A DNA stretch of 64,000 nt from Deltaproteobacteria bacterium (GCA_016219185.1 JACRBZ010000061.1:1-64000), one strand, 5' to 3'. Positions 7,845-17,304 are shown, numbered from the stretch's first letter. Notes: generated by a model not told the origin, from the letters alone. Made by a program: numbers and translations.

Positions 7845-9584
7845 ATGCTCCCAAAATATCACTCCATTGAGAAGATAAACATAAGCGGACTCTTGGAGAA
7901 AATTGCCGTTTTAGCCATATCCAGCGAAGAATCATCAGTTGATCAGATCCTTTTTGAAGTGTTATCGCTGCTCATGATGCAGGTTGGTGCGGATATCGGA
8001 CAAATCAACCTGCTTCCAACGGGGGGCAGGTCAGAAAAACTTTGCATTATTAAAGATGGCATGCCTTGGCAGAGAAAAGGGTCTACGCTCAACTTTTATG
8101 ATCCTTACCATGGATTTACAGGTATGGTTGTCTCATCCGGAAAGAGTCTTGTCATTGAAAATATCTGGGAGGAAGTTATAGGAGGGCATCCCAATCCGTT
8201 TCTTGAGATTACCTCGACAATGAGCGATGAATATGTAACCGAAATCAAAAAGCCTGTTGCCAGTATAATTATCCTGCCGTTAAAAAGAGGAGTTGATATT
8301 TTCTGCACCATCGAACTCAGCCGCTACCGTCAAAAAAAGCCTTTTTCTTGTAAAGAAAAAGAGTCGCTTGACGATTTTGCCACGAACTACGGCGCGTTGA
8401 TTATGGAATACGTCATAGATATCAGAAACAGAATCGCATTAAACACGGCTCAAAAAAAGCTTCTTCAGATGGCAAGACTGCTCGCCTCGAATAGACCCCT
8501 TGACTATAGAGATATTATTGAACCTTATACCAAATTGTCCGCAGCCGATATTGTAATAGCATTTTTTAAAACAGGCCATATAACTGACGCAAGGTTCCGG
8601 GTAGTGATATGGAATGGCGGAGAAGTCCGGGAGATACTACTTAACGATTTTGTTCCTTCAGGCGGGAGCGTCCTGCGTGATGAGCAAGATTCAGTTTTTC
8701 CCGTAGAAGGAGAAGCCGGCGATAAGCGTATGTGTCGTTTACAGCGCAGGGTTGATCAGTTATCCGATCTCAGCACAGAGGATCGAAATTTTTTGATAGT
8801 TGGCCTCAGCAGGATTAAATCATATGTGATCTATTCTTTACACATGTTAAGCCAGGAATTGGGGGTAATTATCCTTGGCTCTCTGCGACCGGAGTTTTGG
8901 CAGTTTTTGCATATGAATTCTTTTCTATCCTTATATAATTCATTGCTCCGCTCATTTTTGTTAAACGAAAGGATTATTCAGCAATTATCAGATGTCAGCA
9001 ATAAGATTCATAATCCCGGGTTTTATATGCTGGGTGCACTTAAAACAGCTATGATATCGAAAACTGATCCGATCAATTTAAAAGATGATACTGCACTCAA
9101 GTGTTTAGAAGGTATTCACAATCTTTTTGTTGAACTCCATGAACAAGGCAAAATATTAAGATGGCGCAAAAAAAGCATCTATTTTGCGTCGTGGTTGCGT
9201 GCTTTTATTCATCGTAAAATGGCACAACACCCCTATTTTACAATTTCTTTTAACCTAATGGACGATCGCATATCAGAAAAACGCATTTTTGCCAGTGAAG
9301 AACAGTTGGAAACCATCTTTGAAAATCTGTTTTCCAATAGTGTGCGGGCAATAACTGCCTTTCAGGCAAACAAGTCTTCATTTGTCGGCAGAATTGACAT
9401 TATCATTGAGCTGAAGGAAAAGTCCATTGAAGTTATTTTTACGGATAATGGTGAAAAATACAATACTGTTTCAGGCCGGGGAATAAAGCAAATAGAGATG
9501 GAGATGAAATATCTTGAGGGGAGTGTGAACATAAATGAGAAACCCTACCAAACGCATCTTATTTTTCCCATTATAACCAATTAA
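7845..9584 (+). CDS. Soluble GAF-domain sensor histidine kinase
   Basis: A 579-aa protein without membrane segments. Two GAF-like modules (about residues 15-190 and 215-370) precede a dimerisation helix with a phosphoacceptor-like H at NKIHNP (about 385). A C-terminal HATPase follows, with N-box EQLETIFENLFSNS and G-box-like FTDNG. The ATP lid is short. It is followed 14 bases later by a receiver-only protein, so the two form a cytosolic phosphorelay. The GAF domains may sense a hydrocarbon, succinate adduct or redox cue (inference). Its place inside the synthase cluster suggests control of the pathway or of the chemoreceptor downstream. Confidence 0.75.
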   Translation: MLPKYHSIEKINISGLLEKIAVLAISSEESSVDQILFEVLSLLMMQVGADIGQINLLPTGGRSEKLCIIKDGMPWQRKGSTLNFYDPYHGFTGMVVSSGKSLVIENIWEEVIGGHPNPFLEITSTMSDEYVTEIKKPVASIIILPLKRGVDIFCTIELSRYRQKKPFSCKEKESLDDFATNYGALIMEYVIDIRNRIALNTAQKKLLQMARLLASNRPLDYRDIIEPYTKLSAADIVIAFFKTGHITDARFRVVIWNGGEVREILLNDFVPSGGSVLRDEQDSVFPVEGEAGDKRMCRLQRRVDQLSDLSTEDRNFLIVGLSRIKSYVIYSLHMLSQELGVIILGSLRPEFWQFLHMNSFLSLYNSLLRSFLLNERIIQQLSDVSNKIHNPGFYMLGALKTAMISKTDPINLKDDTALKCLEGIHNLFVELHEQGKILRWRKKSIYFASWLRAFIHRKMAQHPYFTISFNLMDDRISEKRIFASEEQLETIFENLFSNSVRAITAFQANKSSFVGRIDIIIELKEKSIEVIFTDNGEKYNTVSGRGIKQIEMEMKYLEGSVNINEKPYQTHLIFPIITN

Positions 9585-9598
9585 AAAAGGAGATCATT

Positions 9599-10102
9599 AT
9601 GAACGCAAAAATATTATTCCTTGATGACATATTTAGTCCTCTTTTCAGGAAACAATTCCCTCTGGATCAACTTGTATGGGACGATAATTGGATAGCATCT
9701 CTGGAGCAGGGACTTGGTGATTCTGAAACAAAAACCGGGGTCCGCCTTGAGCTTATTAAAAGTGGTGATATTGATTCATGTCAGGAACTTATTAAAAAAG
9801 AAAAACCGGACCTGGTACTGCTTGATCTTTTTTGGCCGGAAGATGCGAAGCGAAAATACGGAGATCGCTTTCGCGCTACGGATATCTCCATTGACTCTGT
9901 AAAAGGAATCCGGGAGTTTTTCCCTGACATACCGATAATATGCTATACGATGCACCCGGAACGTGAATTGATGGAAAGGGCTTATGCAGCAGGCGCTACA
10001 ATTTTTTTGGAAAAAGTAGCGATGGCCATGCAAGAAATCCAAGGTCCTTTAAAGTATATTATTTATTATCTTCTGCGGCAGATGCAAAGTAAAGTTGAAT
10101 AG
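9599..10102 (+). CDS. Stand-alone response-regulator receiver
   Basis: A 167-aa protein behind AAAAAAGGAG. The acidic pocket starts at ILFLDDIF, the phosphoacceptor Asp is at LVLLDLFWPED, and the late Lys is at FLEKVA. There is no DNA-binding or enzymatic output domain, so the signal must pass by protein contact, as in CheY-like or relay receivers. About 35 inserted residues precede the phosphorylation site. It is the likely partner of the kinase immediately upstream. A chemoreceptor gene lies about 4.7 kb downstream, but no other che genes are visible. Confidence 0.72.
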   Translation: MNAKILFLDDIFSPLFRKQFPLDQLVWDDNWIASLEQGLGDSETKTGVRLELIKSGDIDSCQELIKKEKPDLVLLDLFWPEDAKRKYGDRFRATDISIDSVKGIREFFPDIPIICYTMHPERELMERAYAAGATIFLEKVAMAMQEIQGPLKYIIYYLLRQMQSKVE

Positions 10103-10186
10103 AAAAGAAAAATTTCAGCAAGGGCTAACATTAATTTATTCTGATCAATTGTCATCCTGTTTGATATGTAATAATTCGGAGAAAAA

Positions 10187-11329
10187 ATGAAACGGAAAAT
10201 TTATAAAAAAGAACACGACATGTTTAGAACATCATTCAGATCGTATTTGAAAGACAATATTATTCCATTTTATGACGAATGGGAAGACGCCGGCGTCATC
10301 CCCAGGGAAGTCTGGCTGGAAGCCGGAAAAAACGATTTTTTGTGCCCCTCAGTGGAAGAAAAATACGGCGGCGCAGGCGCTGATTTCCTGTATTCCGCCA
10401 TTATTGCTGAAGAACTGAACTATCACGGTTTAAGCAGCCTGTTTTGGCCGCTCCACAGTGATATCGTATTCCCATATATTGAACTGTACGCCAATGAAGA
10501 CCAGAAGAAAAAATGGGTCCCCGGGTGTATCTCCGGCGAAACTATTCTTGCACTCGCCATGACAGAACCGGATGCGGGATCTGACTTGGCAAGTCTTTCC
10601 ACGTCTGCCGTCAGAGACGGCAATCATTATATTGTTAACGGGTCAAAAATATTTATCAGCAACGGACAACTGGCGGACTTATGTATCGTGGCGGTTCGGA
10701 CCTCGGAAACTAAAAAACCTCACGAAGGGGTCAGCCTCCTGGTGATTGAGTCAGACAGAAAAGGCTATCGAAAAGGTGCTAACCTGAAAAAGATCGGGTT
10801 GCGCGCCCAGGATACGTCTGAGATTTTTTTTGATGACTGCCGGGTTCCAGTTGAGAATCTGCTGGGCAGGGAGGGCGAAGGTTTCAAATACCTGATGCAT
10901 AATCTTCAGCAAGAACGTCTGATAGTTGCCATCGGTGCGTATGCCGCATCCGAGGGTGCTTTAGATATAACATTAGATTATGTCAAAAACAGAAAGCTGT
11001 TTGGGAAAACTCTGGGAAAGTTTCAGAATACCCGATTTACACTGGCTGAGGTTGCCACAAAAGTGCAACTGGCCAGATCGTTCTTAGACGACATAATCCC
11101 GAGACATATGGCTGGAGAAGATGTGGTCAAAGAAGTCAGCATGGCAAAATACTGGTTGACCGAGATGCAGTTTGAAGCAGCAGACAAATGCCTGCAAATG
11201 TTTGGGGGCTACGGATATATGAGGGAATACCTGATCTCTCGTCTATTTGTGGATGCCCGGGTACAGCGCATTTATGGCGGTGCGAATGAAGTGCTAAAAG
11301 AAGTGATCGCCAAAAGGTTAAACATCTAA
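10187..11329 (+). CDS. Acyl-CoA dehydrogenase (LCAD/isovaleryl-like active site)
   Basis: A 380-aa FAD enzyme. MTEPDAGSD and the AFG-like segment RKLFGKTLGKFQ are the usual ACAD signatures. The MCAD-position catalytic Glu is replaced (IYGGANEV), while a Glu sits in the helix at LQQERLIVA. That is the arrangement of long-chain and isovaleryl-CoA dehydrogenases. It could oxidise the substituted succinyl-CoA made after fumarate addition, the role of BbsG in toluene degraders. No CoA-transferase (BbsEF) is in the window. A weak GGAG lies before the ATG. Confidence 0.82.
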   Translation: MKRKIYKKEHDMFRTSFRSYLKDNIIPFYDEWEDAGVIPREVWLEAGKNDFLCPSVEEKYGGAGADFLYSAIIAEELNYHGLSSLFWPLHSDIVFPYIELYANEDQKKKWVPGCISGETILALAMTEPDAGSDLASLSTSAVRDGNHYIVNGSKIFISNGQLADLCIVAVRTSETKKPHEGVSLLVIESDRKGYRKGANLKKIGLRAQDTSEIFFDDCRVPVENLLGREGEGFKYLMHNLQQERLIVAIGAYAASEGALDITLDYVKNRKLFGKTLGKFQNTRFTLAEVATKVQLARSFLDDIIPRHMAGEDVVKEVSMAKYWLTEMQFEAADKCLQMFGGYGYMREYLISRLFVDARVQRIYGGANEVLKEVIAKRLNI

Positions 11330-11340
11330 TAGGGGATCAG

Positions 11341-11562
11341 AATTATCCGGTTAGGAAATTGCGTCTATTCTTCCGATTCCGGGATGGCGTTTTTTACGGA
11401 TCAGGAACCGTTCAACGGCAATATGGCACTGGTTTCCCAGAGTGGTTTCAGGCAGTCATTCTCTATCAACTGATCCGCGCACAAGGGATCCTCTTCAAAA
11501 AGATGGTTAGCTCCGTCAATGAAGCGGATCTCGATTGTGCTGGATATCACGATTACTTCTAA
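11341..11562 (+). pseudogene. Remnant of an NDP-forming acyl-CoA synthetase (CoA-binding region)
   Basis: Two short pieces in different frames resemble the succinyl-CoA-synthetase-like CoA-binding domain of ADP-forming acyl-CoA synthetases: GNMALVSQSG (near 11417-11445), and a later piece with FKKMVSSVNEADLD ending in a stop at about 11562. Intact members read roughly 'ISQSG...GFSKMVS.GNEADVD' across this part. At least one frameshift or deletion and stops separate them, so this is a fossil. It lies between two acyl-CoA dehydrogenases and suggests a lost CoA-ligase step. Confidence 0.5.
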
Positions 11563-11572
11563 ATCGAATGTG

Positions 11573-11609
11573 TCGGACAAAATAACATTTAAACAGCCAA
11601 TTTGTCCGA
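11573..11609. promoter_or_regulatory. Inverted repeat, possible operator
   Basis: TCGGACAAA (11573-11581) and TTTGTCCGA (11601-11609) are perfect 9-bp arms 19 bases apart, in the otherwise gene-free stretch 11563-11937 before the second dehydrogenase. The spacing fits an operator for a dimeric regulator or a weak RNA hairpin. Confidence 0.45.
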
Positions 11610-11750
11610 AACCTGTTCTGTCTCCTATATACTCTTCCTTTCCTGTCATTAGTGCATTTAAAAACAAATTAAAGCGCGTATTCAACCAAGGTGATCATAT
11701 ATATTGCTTCTACTTCTCTCATGAACTGAGTCAGAAATTTCGCATTCTGA

Positions 11751-11766
11751 TGGCACAATTCTTGTA
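11751..11766 (+). promoter_or_regulatory. Near-consensus sigma-54 promoter
   Basis: TGGCACAATTCTTGTA matches TGGCAC-N5-TTGCA with the correct spacing, except T for C in the -12 GC pair. It lies about 170 bases before the acyl-CoA dehydrogenase start. An NtrC-type sigma-54 activator gene (interrupted) occurs in the window at 26544-27938. Confidence 0.4.
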
Positions 11767-11937
11767 TTGGTTAAACAATCTGTGAAGAAGCATTCTTTGG
11801 ACAATATGATGAAGTCATTAAGAATCGTAGAAGCATTACGATCTTTTTGAACCGAAGCAACGGGAAGCTTCTCAGTACCGTTGCACACATCAACAACTGA
11901 AAACCGCCACGAATTAAAGAAAAGGATTAATAGACAA

Positions 11938-13785
11938 ATGGCACAACTTATTGCAGACCGACGCGATGTTGATTTTGTACTTTTTGAGCAAATGGATATC
12001 GAAAAACTTGCGCAGTCGAAACAATTTAATGAATTTAATAAAAAGACCGTCACCATGACTGTTACCGAGGCACGAACCTTTGCTATCAAAGAGATACTTC
12101 CCACCAACGCCGAAGGCGATCGGGAAGGTTGCGTCTTTGAAGACGGAAAGGTAAAAGTCCCCGCCTCCTTTATTAGAATTTTCAGGCTTCTTGGTGAAGG
12201 GGGATGGATCGCAACCATTGATGATCCTGCTGTTGGAGGGCAGGGAATGCCGACTGTTGTTGCCAATGCCTGTGCTGAGTATTTTCACGGGGCAAACTGC
12301 GCTTTCATGATTTATCCGGGTATAGCTCACGGAGCCGGCAAGTTGATTGAAACATTTGGTACTGAGAAACAGAAAATGCTTTTTCTTGAAAAAATGTATT
12401 CCGGCAAATGGGGAGGCTCGATGTTTTTAACGGAACCCCAGGCTGGATCGGATGTGGGCGCCCTGACCACCTCTGCTGTAGAGAATCCGGATGGTACATA
12501 TACCATCACCGGCAATAAAATATTTATTACCGGAGCGGAACAGAACCTTACCGAAAACATCGTTCATCCTGTGTTAGCGCGGATTGAGGGTGCGCCCAAC
12601 GGCACCAAGGGAATATCCCTTTTCATCGTACCCAAAATATGGGTCAATGATGATGGAAGCCTTGGTGATTTAAACGATGTTCGGTGTGACGGAATTGAAG
12701 AAAAATTAGGAATTCATGGCAGCGCCACGTGCTCCGTGACTCTGGGGGCGTCCGGAAAATGCAGAGGCCTCCTCCTGGGCGAGAAGAATAAGGGCATGCG
12801 GGCCATGTTTCATATGATGAATGAAGCTCGTTTATTAGTGGGTATGCAGGGACTTGCGCTGGCCAGTAGTTCCTACCTGTATGCTGTTGAGTATGCAAAG
12901 CAGCGATTGCAGGGAAAGCATCTTCTGAAAATGGCAGATCCGGGGGCTCCCCAGGTCCCCATTATCAATCATCCGGACATACGTCGGATGCTGATATGGA
13001 TGAAAGCTCATGTGTCAGGGATGCGCAGTTTAAACTATTATGTGGGGCTCTGCTTCGATAAAGTTCAGACAGCTGAAAATGATGCAGATAAATCCATCTG
13101 GCAGGGGTTGATTGAGTTGTTGACTCCGATCGTTAAGGCATACTGTGCTGACAAATCTTTTGAAGTTTGTACACATGCTATCCAGGTTTATGGTGGATAC
13201 GGTTATACACGGGAATATCCTGTCGAACAGCTCCTGAGAGATTCAAAAATATGCAGTATTTACGAAGGGAGCAACGGTATTCAGGCCATGGATCTTCTGG
13301 CAAGAAAGCTCGGAATGGCAAACGGTAAAATCTTTACGAACCTTCTATCTGAGATCAAAATAATCACATCTCAGGCTAAGAATATAAATGATTTAGTGCC
13401 AGTCGCGGCTGAGGTTGAAACGGCCGTTGATCGGTTGGCTGAATGCGCGCTGTTTCTCGGACAAAAAGCCATGTCAGACAAAGTTCTTACTGCATTTGCT
13501 TTTGCTTATCCATTTTTAGAGATTATGGGAGATATAGTTCTTTCATGGATGCTTCTGTGGAGAGCGGTGGTGGCTTTTCCCAAACTTCAAAAATGTCTGG
13601 CAAACGCTGATGAAGAAAAAAAAGGCGATATTATCCGGGAAAACAGTGAAGCAGCTTTTTACGATGGTCAAATCCGATTGGCTAGATACTTTGCCTTTTC
13701 GGTACTCCCTCTTTCCATGGGTAAAATGCAGAATATAAAGCATTTTGATGAATCTACAGTAGAGATGACGGAAGCGTCTTTTTAG
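11938..13785 (+). CDS. Acyl-CoA dehydrogenase, long form with C-terminal extension
   Basis: A 615-aa protein from the ATG at 11938; the track start at 11881 adds 19 poorly coded residues, and AAAGGA lies before 11938. It has an extended N-terminal domain (about 75 residues before the ACAD core), FLTEPQAGSDVG, the catalytic-Glu loop SIYEGSNGIQA in MCAD position, and an extra C-terminal helical domain of about 130 residues. This is the layout of the roughly 600-aa ACADs (FadE5-like or phenylpropionyl/3-methylmercaptopropionyl-CoA types). A near-consensus sigma-54 site lies upstream. It probably acts on an acyl-CoA of the succinate-synthase pathway; the substrate is unresolved. Confidence 0.85.
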   Translation: MAQLIADRRDVDFVLFEQMDIEKLAQSKQFNEFNKKTVTMTVTEARTFAIKEILPTNAEGDREGCVFEDGKVKVPASFIRIFRLLGEGGWIATIDDPAVGGQGMPTVVANACAEYFHGANCAFMIYPGIAHGAGKLIETFGTEKQKMLFLEKMYSGKWGGSMFLTEPQAGSDVGALTTSAVENPDGTYTITGNKIFITGAEQNLTENIVHPVLARIEGAPNGTKGISLFIVPKIWVNDDGSLGDLNDVRCDGIEEKLGIHGSATCSVTLGASGKCRGLLLGEKNKGMRAMFHMMNEARLLVGMQGLALASSSYLYAVEYAKQRLQGKHLLKMADPGAPQVPIINHPDIRRMLIWMKAHVSGMRSLNYYVGLCFDKVQTAENDADKSIWQGLIELLTPIVKAYCADKSFEVCTHAIQVYGGYGYTREYPVEQLLRDSKICSIYEGSNGIQAMDLLARKLGMANGKIFTNLLSEIKIITSQAKNINDLVPVAAEVETAVDRLAECALFLGQKAMSDKVLTAFAFAYPFLEIMGDIVLSWMLLWRAVVAFPKLQKCLANADEEKKGDIIRENSEAAFYDGQIRLARYFAFSVLPLSMGKMQNIKHFDESTVEMTEASF

Positions 13786-13815
13786 CAGTTTAATAAAATG
13801 AACACCAATAAAAAG

Positions 13816-13849
13816 TATAATCGAGAAAGCTAGTTAACTGTCGATTATA
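13816..13849. promoter_or_regulatory. Perfect inverted repeat upstream of the ThiS/MoaD-like gene
   Basis: TATAATCGA (13816-13824) and TCGATTATA (13841-13849) are perfect 9-bp arms around 16 bases containing TAGTTAACT. It could be a terminator stem for the preceding gene or an operator for the next one, 40 bases ahead. Confidence 0.45.
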
Positions 13850-13890
13850 AGCGCATAAGGATAGAACGATAAATTAATAGGAAGCTGCAA

Positions 13891-14163
13891 ATGCCAGTTA
13901 AAATAATAGTTCCAGGGTCGTTAAGACACTGGTTCGACGGAGAAACAGAATATTCTTGCAAGGGAAAGCGAATCCTTGACTGTATTCATCACCTTGATGA
14001 AAGATTCCCGGATGTGAAAGCGCATATAGTTGATTCGCAAGGAAATATATCCAATGTGTTGATTTTCCTTAACGGGGATAACCTTCGAACTCTTGATGGA
14101 CTTTCGACAACGGTTAAAGATGGTGATGAAATCAGTATTATTCCGCTTGCCGCAGGTGGATAA
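13891..14163 (+). CDS. ThiS/MoaD-family ubiquitin-like sulfur carrier
   Basis: A 90-aa beta-grasp protein ending IIPLAAGG. The C-terminal di-glycine is what these carriers need for adenylation and thiocarboxylation by an E1-like enzyme. No E1 (MoeB/ThiF), MoaE or ThiG is visible nearby. Stand-alone MoaD-like proteins are common beside tungsten aldehyde oxidoreductases, but none is in the window. It is followed 31 bases later by an unknown 173-aa protein in the same direction, and the two may be a unit. Its role here is unknown. Confidence 0.78.
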   Translation: MPVKIIVPGSLRHWFDGETEYSCKGKRILDCIHHLDERFPDVKAHIVDSQGNISNVLIFLNGDNLRTLDGLSTTVKDGDEISIIPLAAGG

Positions 14164-14194
14164 ATCTTATCACTCACAGTAAGGCATTGATGCC

Positions 14195-14716
14195 ATGATA
14201 CAGGATAATCCGGAATCAAAATTTATCTTTATATTTCATCCTAAAATTTTGATTGGGAAAAAATATACTGTCCGCAGTGGGCTGGAAATGACTAATGGAG
14301 AAGTGCTTCAATACTGGGGCAAATGGATCGTTTTGGGTGAAAAATCATGGCTGGACGAACTGGCGATAAAGCTTGATTTTTTTGTGGAAGATGAAAAAAT
14401 TCCAGTCATTAAGTATGACAGAGAGCCTTCTGTTAATCTGGGTATAGAAGAATGTGTTATGATGGTTTATTGCGATTGGCGGGACCGGAACCAAATCTGG
14501 CAAATTCTGAGCCGGTTCGGAGTGAAACTCAAAGCCTGGGTAACTGAAAAAGAGACGATGGAGATGTGGCTGCCGGGTGGGCTGCTGCTGGAGCGGTGGA
14601 TTGAATCCAAGAAATTTAATGAGGTCACCCAAAATAAGGTAAGAGAAGATGCACAAGCCCGCCTGGGTTATATTTTTGAGTATCCTGATGAGATATTTGT
14701 CCCGTGGGAGCAGTAA
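14195..14716 (+). CDS. Unknown soluble protein, 173 aa
   Basis: I do not recognise this family. It has no signal peptide, no membrane segment and no cysteine cluster. Tryptophan is frequent (about ten), and the middle reads like an alpha/beta domain (VNLGIEECVMMVYCDWRDR). It begins 31 bases after the sulfur-carrier gene behind GTAAGG, is coded in the same AT-rich style, and precedes the chemoreceptor. It could be a partner of the sulfur carrier or an accessory protein of the synthase cluster. No function is proposed. Confidence 0.6.
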   Translation: MIQDNPESKFIFIFHPKILIGKKYTVRSGLEMTNGEVLQYWGKWIVLGEKSWLDELAIKLDFFVEDEKIPVIKYDREPSVNLGIEECVMMVYCDWRDRNQIWQILSRFGVKLKAWVTEKETMEMWLPGGLLLERWIESKKFNEVTQNKVREDAQARLGYIFEYPDEIFVPWEQ

Positions 14717-14811
14717 AGCAATATCATCCATGATGTGGCTTCAAGACACCGCATACTGTTTTTATATTCTTTTTACCAGCCAATTTAGACTCTATTAAAA
14801 TAGGATTCGCT

Positions 14812-16377
14812 ATGAACTTTTCTTTGACTGATTCTATAGGTAAAAAGATATACACCACCCTCAGCATAGCTCTTTGCGTGACTGTGGTCATCGTTATCGT
14901 GAGTCTGATTTGTTGTAGAGTGCTTGACCGGATAGTGCGTATTGCGAGATCCGAGCGTGACCACTCGGTGAATTATTACCAGGCGACTTCAGCCTTTGAA
15001 GTATTTATTCGGCACAAAGACCAACAATCTTTCGATGAGTTCAAACATCACATGGAAGTAGCCAATAACATTAATGGGATATTTGGGAGCTTGATTGAGA
15101 ATTTAAAACAAAAACCCAAGACCGATCTCGCTAAAGAAATAGAAGATAATTTTCCGGCATTTAATTACGATCAGGCTATGGATTTGGTCGGAATGGTGGG
15201 CATTCTCTCATCAAGGCGTGAGGTTTCTTTCCTGATTGAGACATCACAGAAAGGAAATAAGCAAACCAGTGAATATCTTTTACTGGCTGAAAAGTATCAC
15301 CAAAGCCAGGATTTAGAAGAAAAAGAGGATACCCTTGTCAGAATGGCTAATATAAACAGAATGGTAGTTCAGTTAACCAAAGACTTTTCCGCCGGCGTTA
15401 GTGATCTGGCTGACTGGACCGTCTCACTTGTTGCCAAAGTATTGTTGGGTTTATTCGTGGTGCTGTTTTTCGCTGGGGTTGGTATGGCCATATCAGTTAC
15501 GCGATCTATCACCGTACCGTTAAAAGCTGCTATTGATTTAGGATGTGTCATATCTGAGGGGGATCTCTCGCAGAGGCTTGAATCCACTTCTAAGGATGAG
15601 ACCGGCATTTTGACCCAGGCGCTTAACCGGATCTGTGACCAGATGGGAGAAAGTATCGCTCAGATCACGGCAGCATCTCAGCAGTTGGCCGAAGGGGCAT
15701 CCGAGCAGGCTGCTGCCATGGAAGAGACATCTTCTTCTTTGGAAGAGGTCTCTTCCATGATTAAACAGAACGCAGACAATTCCACCAAGGCCAATAACCT
15801 CATGAAAGACACCAGTCAGATTATCGCCCAGGCCAACAAGTTCATGACCGAATTGATTAAATCCATGGGCGAGATATCCAGGGAGAGCGAGAAGACATCT
15901 GTAATCATCAAGACAATCGATGAGATTGCGTTCCAGACCAACCTGCTGGCGCTCAACGCGGCGGTTGAGGCGGCAAGGGCCGGAGAAGCTGGCGCGGGGT
16001 TTGCAGTTGTGGCTGATGAAGTGAGAAATCTTGCCATGCGATCCGCCGAAGCGGCCAAAAACACGACCAATCTGATCGAAGGTACTGTTAAGAAGGTCAT
16101 GGAAGGTTCCGAGTCGGCAACCCGAACCAATGAATCCTTTTCCAGGGTGGCGGTAAGTTCCGCCAAGGTTGGCGATCTGTTGGGAGATATCGCGATGGCG
16201 TCCACCGAACAAGCAGAGGGAATCGAGCAGATTAACAAGGCCGTATCAGAAATGGATGTAGTGATTCAGCAGAATGCTGCTAATGCAGAGGAGTTGGCGT
16301 CTAGCGTGGCCATGTTCGAGACAATGAGAGTAGACCTGCCGGAAATGCCTCCAAAAGGACGTAGATGTCTATGCTGA
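14812..16377 (+). CDS. Methyl-accepting chemotaxis protein
   Basis: A 521-aa receptor. One transmembrane helix lies at about residues 17-40. A roughly 170-residue periplasmic sensor, probably a four-helix bundle, follows. The second membrane helix is at about 205-230 ([19 protein letters not shown]). A HAMP domain ([13 protein letters not shown]) and a coiled signalling domain come next, with the conserved hairpin tip [38 protein letters not shown]. The methylation helices are glutamate/alanine rich. There is no CheB/R docking pentapeptide; the end is RRCLC. It is probably a receptor for the hydrocarbon or an intermediate, given that it lies between synthase accessory genes (inference). Confidence 0.93.
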   Translation: MNFSLTDSIGKKIYTTLSIALCVTVVIVIVSLICCRVLDRIVRIARSERDHSVNYYQATSAFEVFIRHKDQQSFDEFKHHMEVANNINGIFGSLIENLKQKPKTDLAKEIEDNFPAFNYDQAMDLVGMVGILSSRREVSFLIETSQKGNKQTSEYLLLAEKYHQSQDLEEKEDTLVRMANINRMVVQLTKDFSAGVSDLADWTVSLVAKVLLGLFVVLFFAGVGMAISVTRSITVPLKAAIDLGCVISEGDLSQRLESTSKDETGILTQALNRICDQMGESIAQITAASQQLAEGASEQAAAMEETSSSLEEVSSMIKQNADNSTKANNLMKDTSQIIAQANKFMTELIKSMGEISRESEKTSVIIKTIDEIAFQTNLLALNAAVEAARAGEAGAGFAVVADEVRNLAMRSAEAAKNTTNLIEGTVKKVMEGSESATRTNESFSRVAVSSAKVGDLLGDIAMASTEQAEGIEQINKAVSEMDVVIQQNAANAEELASSVAMFETMRVDLPEMPPKGRRCLC

Positions 16378-16434
16378 AGGTTGAATCGCAATTAAGCAAA
16401 GTCTGCCGGCAACAAGACTGGGGGGAGCGATATT

Positions 16435-17304
16435 ATGATTGATACAGCAAGGCAGTTGACGGTTCCAGCTATCGACCTCGACTTTTTTGTCTTAAATGAG
16501 GACAGGATCATTCTGGAAAGATTTAAAAAAATGTCCGAAAAGCATCCGGTGAATGTACTGATCACGGGGAATCAGGGATGCGGCAAGTCATCTCTGGTTC
16601 GTCAGTTTGCCAGTATATATAACAGACCGATGGCGACCTTTCAAGTCGGGCTTTTATCCGAGGCCGGCGAATTTTTTGGTCAGCAGCGGCTGAAAGGCGG
16701 TGAAACTTTTTACAAGGAATTTTTATTCCCAAAAGCGATTCAAACACCGGGTTGCGTGATACATCTTGAAGAAATTAACCGCTCAGAGTCGCCACATGCT
16801 TTAAATGAACTTTTTTCTATCTTATCCGAAGCTCGGTGTATCTGGATAGATGAATTGGGATTTGTCCAGGTAGCGCCCAAGGTTATTTTTTTTGCAACCA
16901 TGAACGAGGGGGATGGATTTTCGGGGGCAGATGTCCTTGATGCCGCCCTTAAAGACAGATTTTATCGTATACATCTCGAATATCTTCCTTTGGAAGTGGA
17001 AAAGGAGGTGTTGATCCGAAAAACCGGGATTGATGAAATTCAGGCAAAACAGATTTTAAATATAATTGGACGGATCAGGAATAATGAAAAGGCTGAACTG
17101 AATATCTCAATCCGGCATAGCCTGATGATCGCTGAACTGGTATCTTTGGGCTCGTCCTTGAAAGAGGCGCTGATTTACGGCTTGCAGATATCAAGAGATG
17201 CCCTCGAGTCATTACTTCTGGCGGTGCATGTTGAGACCTGTGAACACGAGCTAAAATCCGGAGCGGGTGTTTATGTCCCCTACCTTCCCGATAGTCAGCT
17301 ATAG
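16435..17304 (+). CDS. MoxR-family AAA+ ATPase (copy 2, BssE-like)
   Basis: A 289-aa paralogue of the ATPase at 4276, with GNQGCGKSS (Walker A), VIHLEEINR (Walker B), ATMNEG (sensor 1) and KDRF. It is alignable with copy 1 over nearly its whole length; both share KHPVNVLI and RLK.GET. The ribosome site GGGGGGAG is strong. It is followed 33 bases later by its VWA partner, so the gene pair was duplicated as a unit. The two copies bracket the dehydrogenases and the receptor, which suggests that a second enzyme or a second maturation step is served. Confidence 0.85.
   Translation: MIDTARQLTVPAIDLDFFVLNEDRIILERFKKMSEKHPVNVLITGNQGCGKSSLVRQFASIYNRPMATFQVGLLSEAGEFFGQQRLKGGETFYKEFLFPKAIQTPGCVIHLEEINRSESPHALNELFSILSEARCIWIDELGFVQVAPKVIFFATMNEGDGFSGADVLDAALKDRFYRIHLEYLPLEVEKEVLIRKTGIDEIQAKQILNIIGRIRNNEKAELNISIRHSLMIAELVSLGSSLKEALIYGLQISRDALESLLLAVHVETCEHELKSGAGVYVPYLPDSQL

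Noticed and set aside
15538-16212. 224-aa minus-strand ORF (and 15816-16238)
   Set aside because: Antisense shadow of the conserved MCP signalling domain; the plus-strand protein is unambiguous and the shadow shows no family features.
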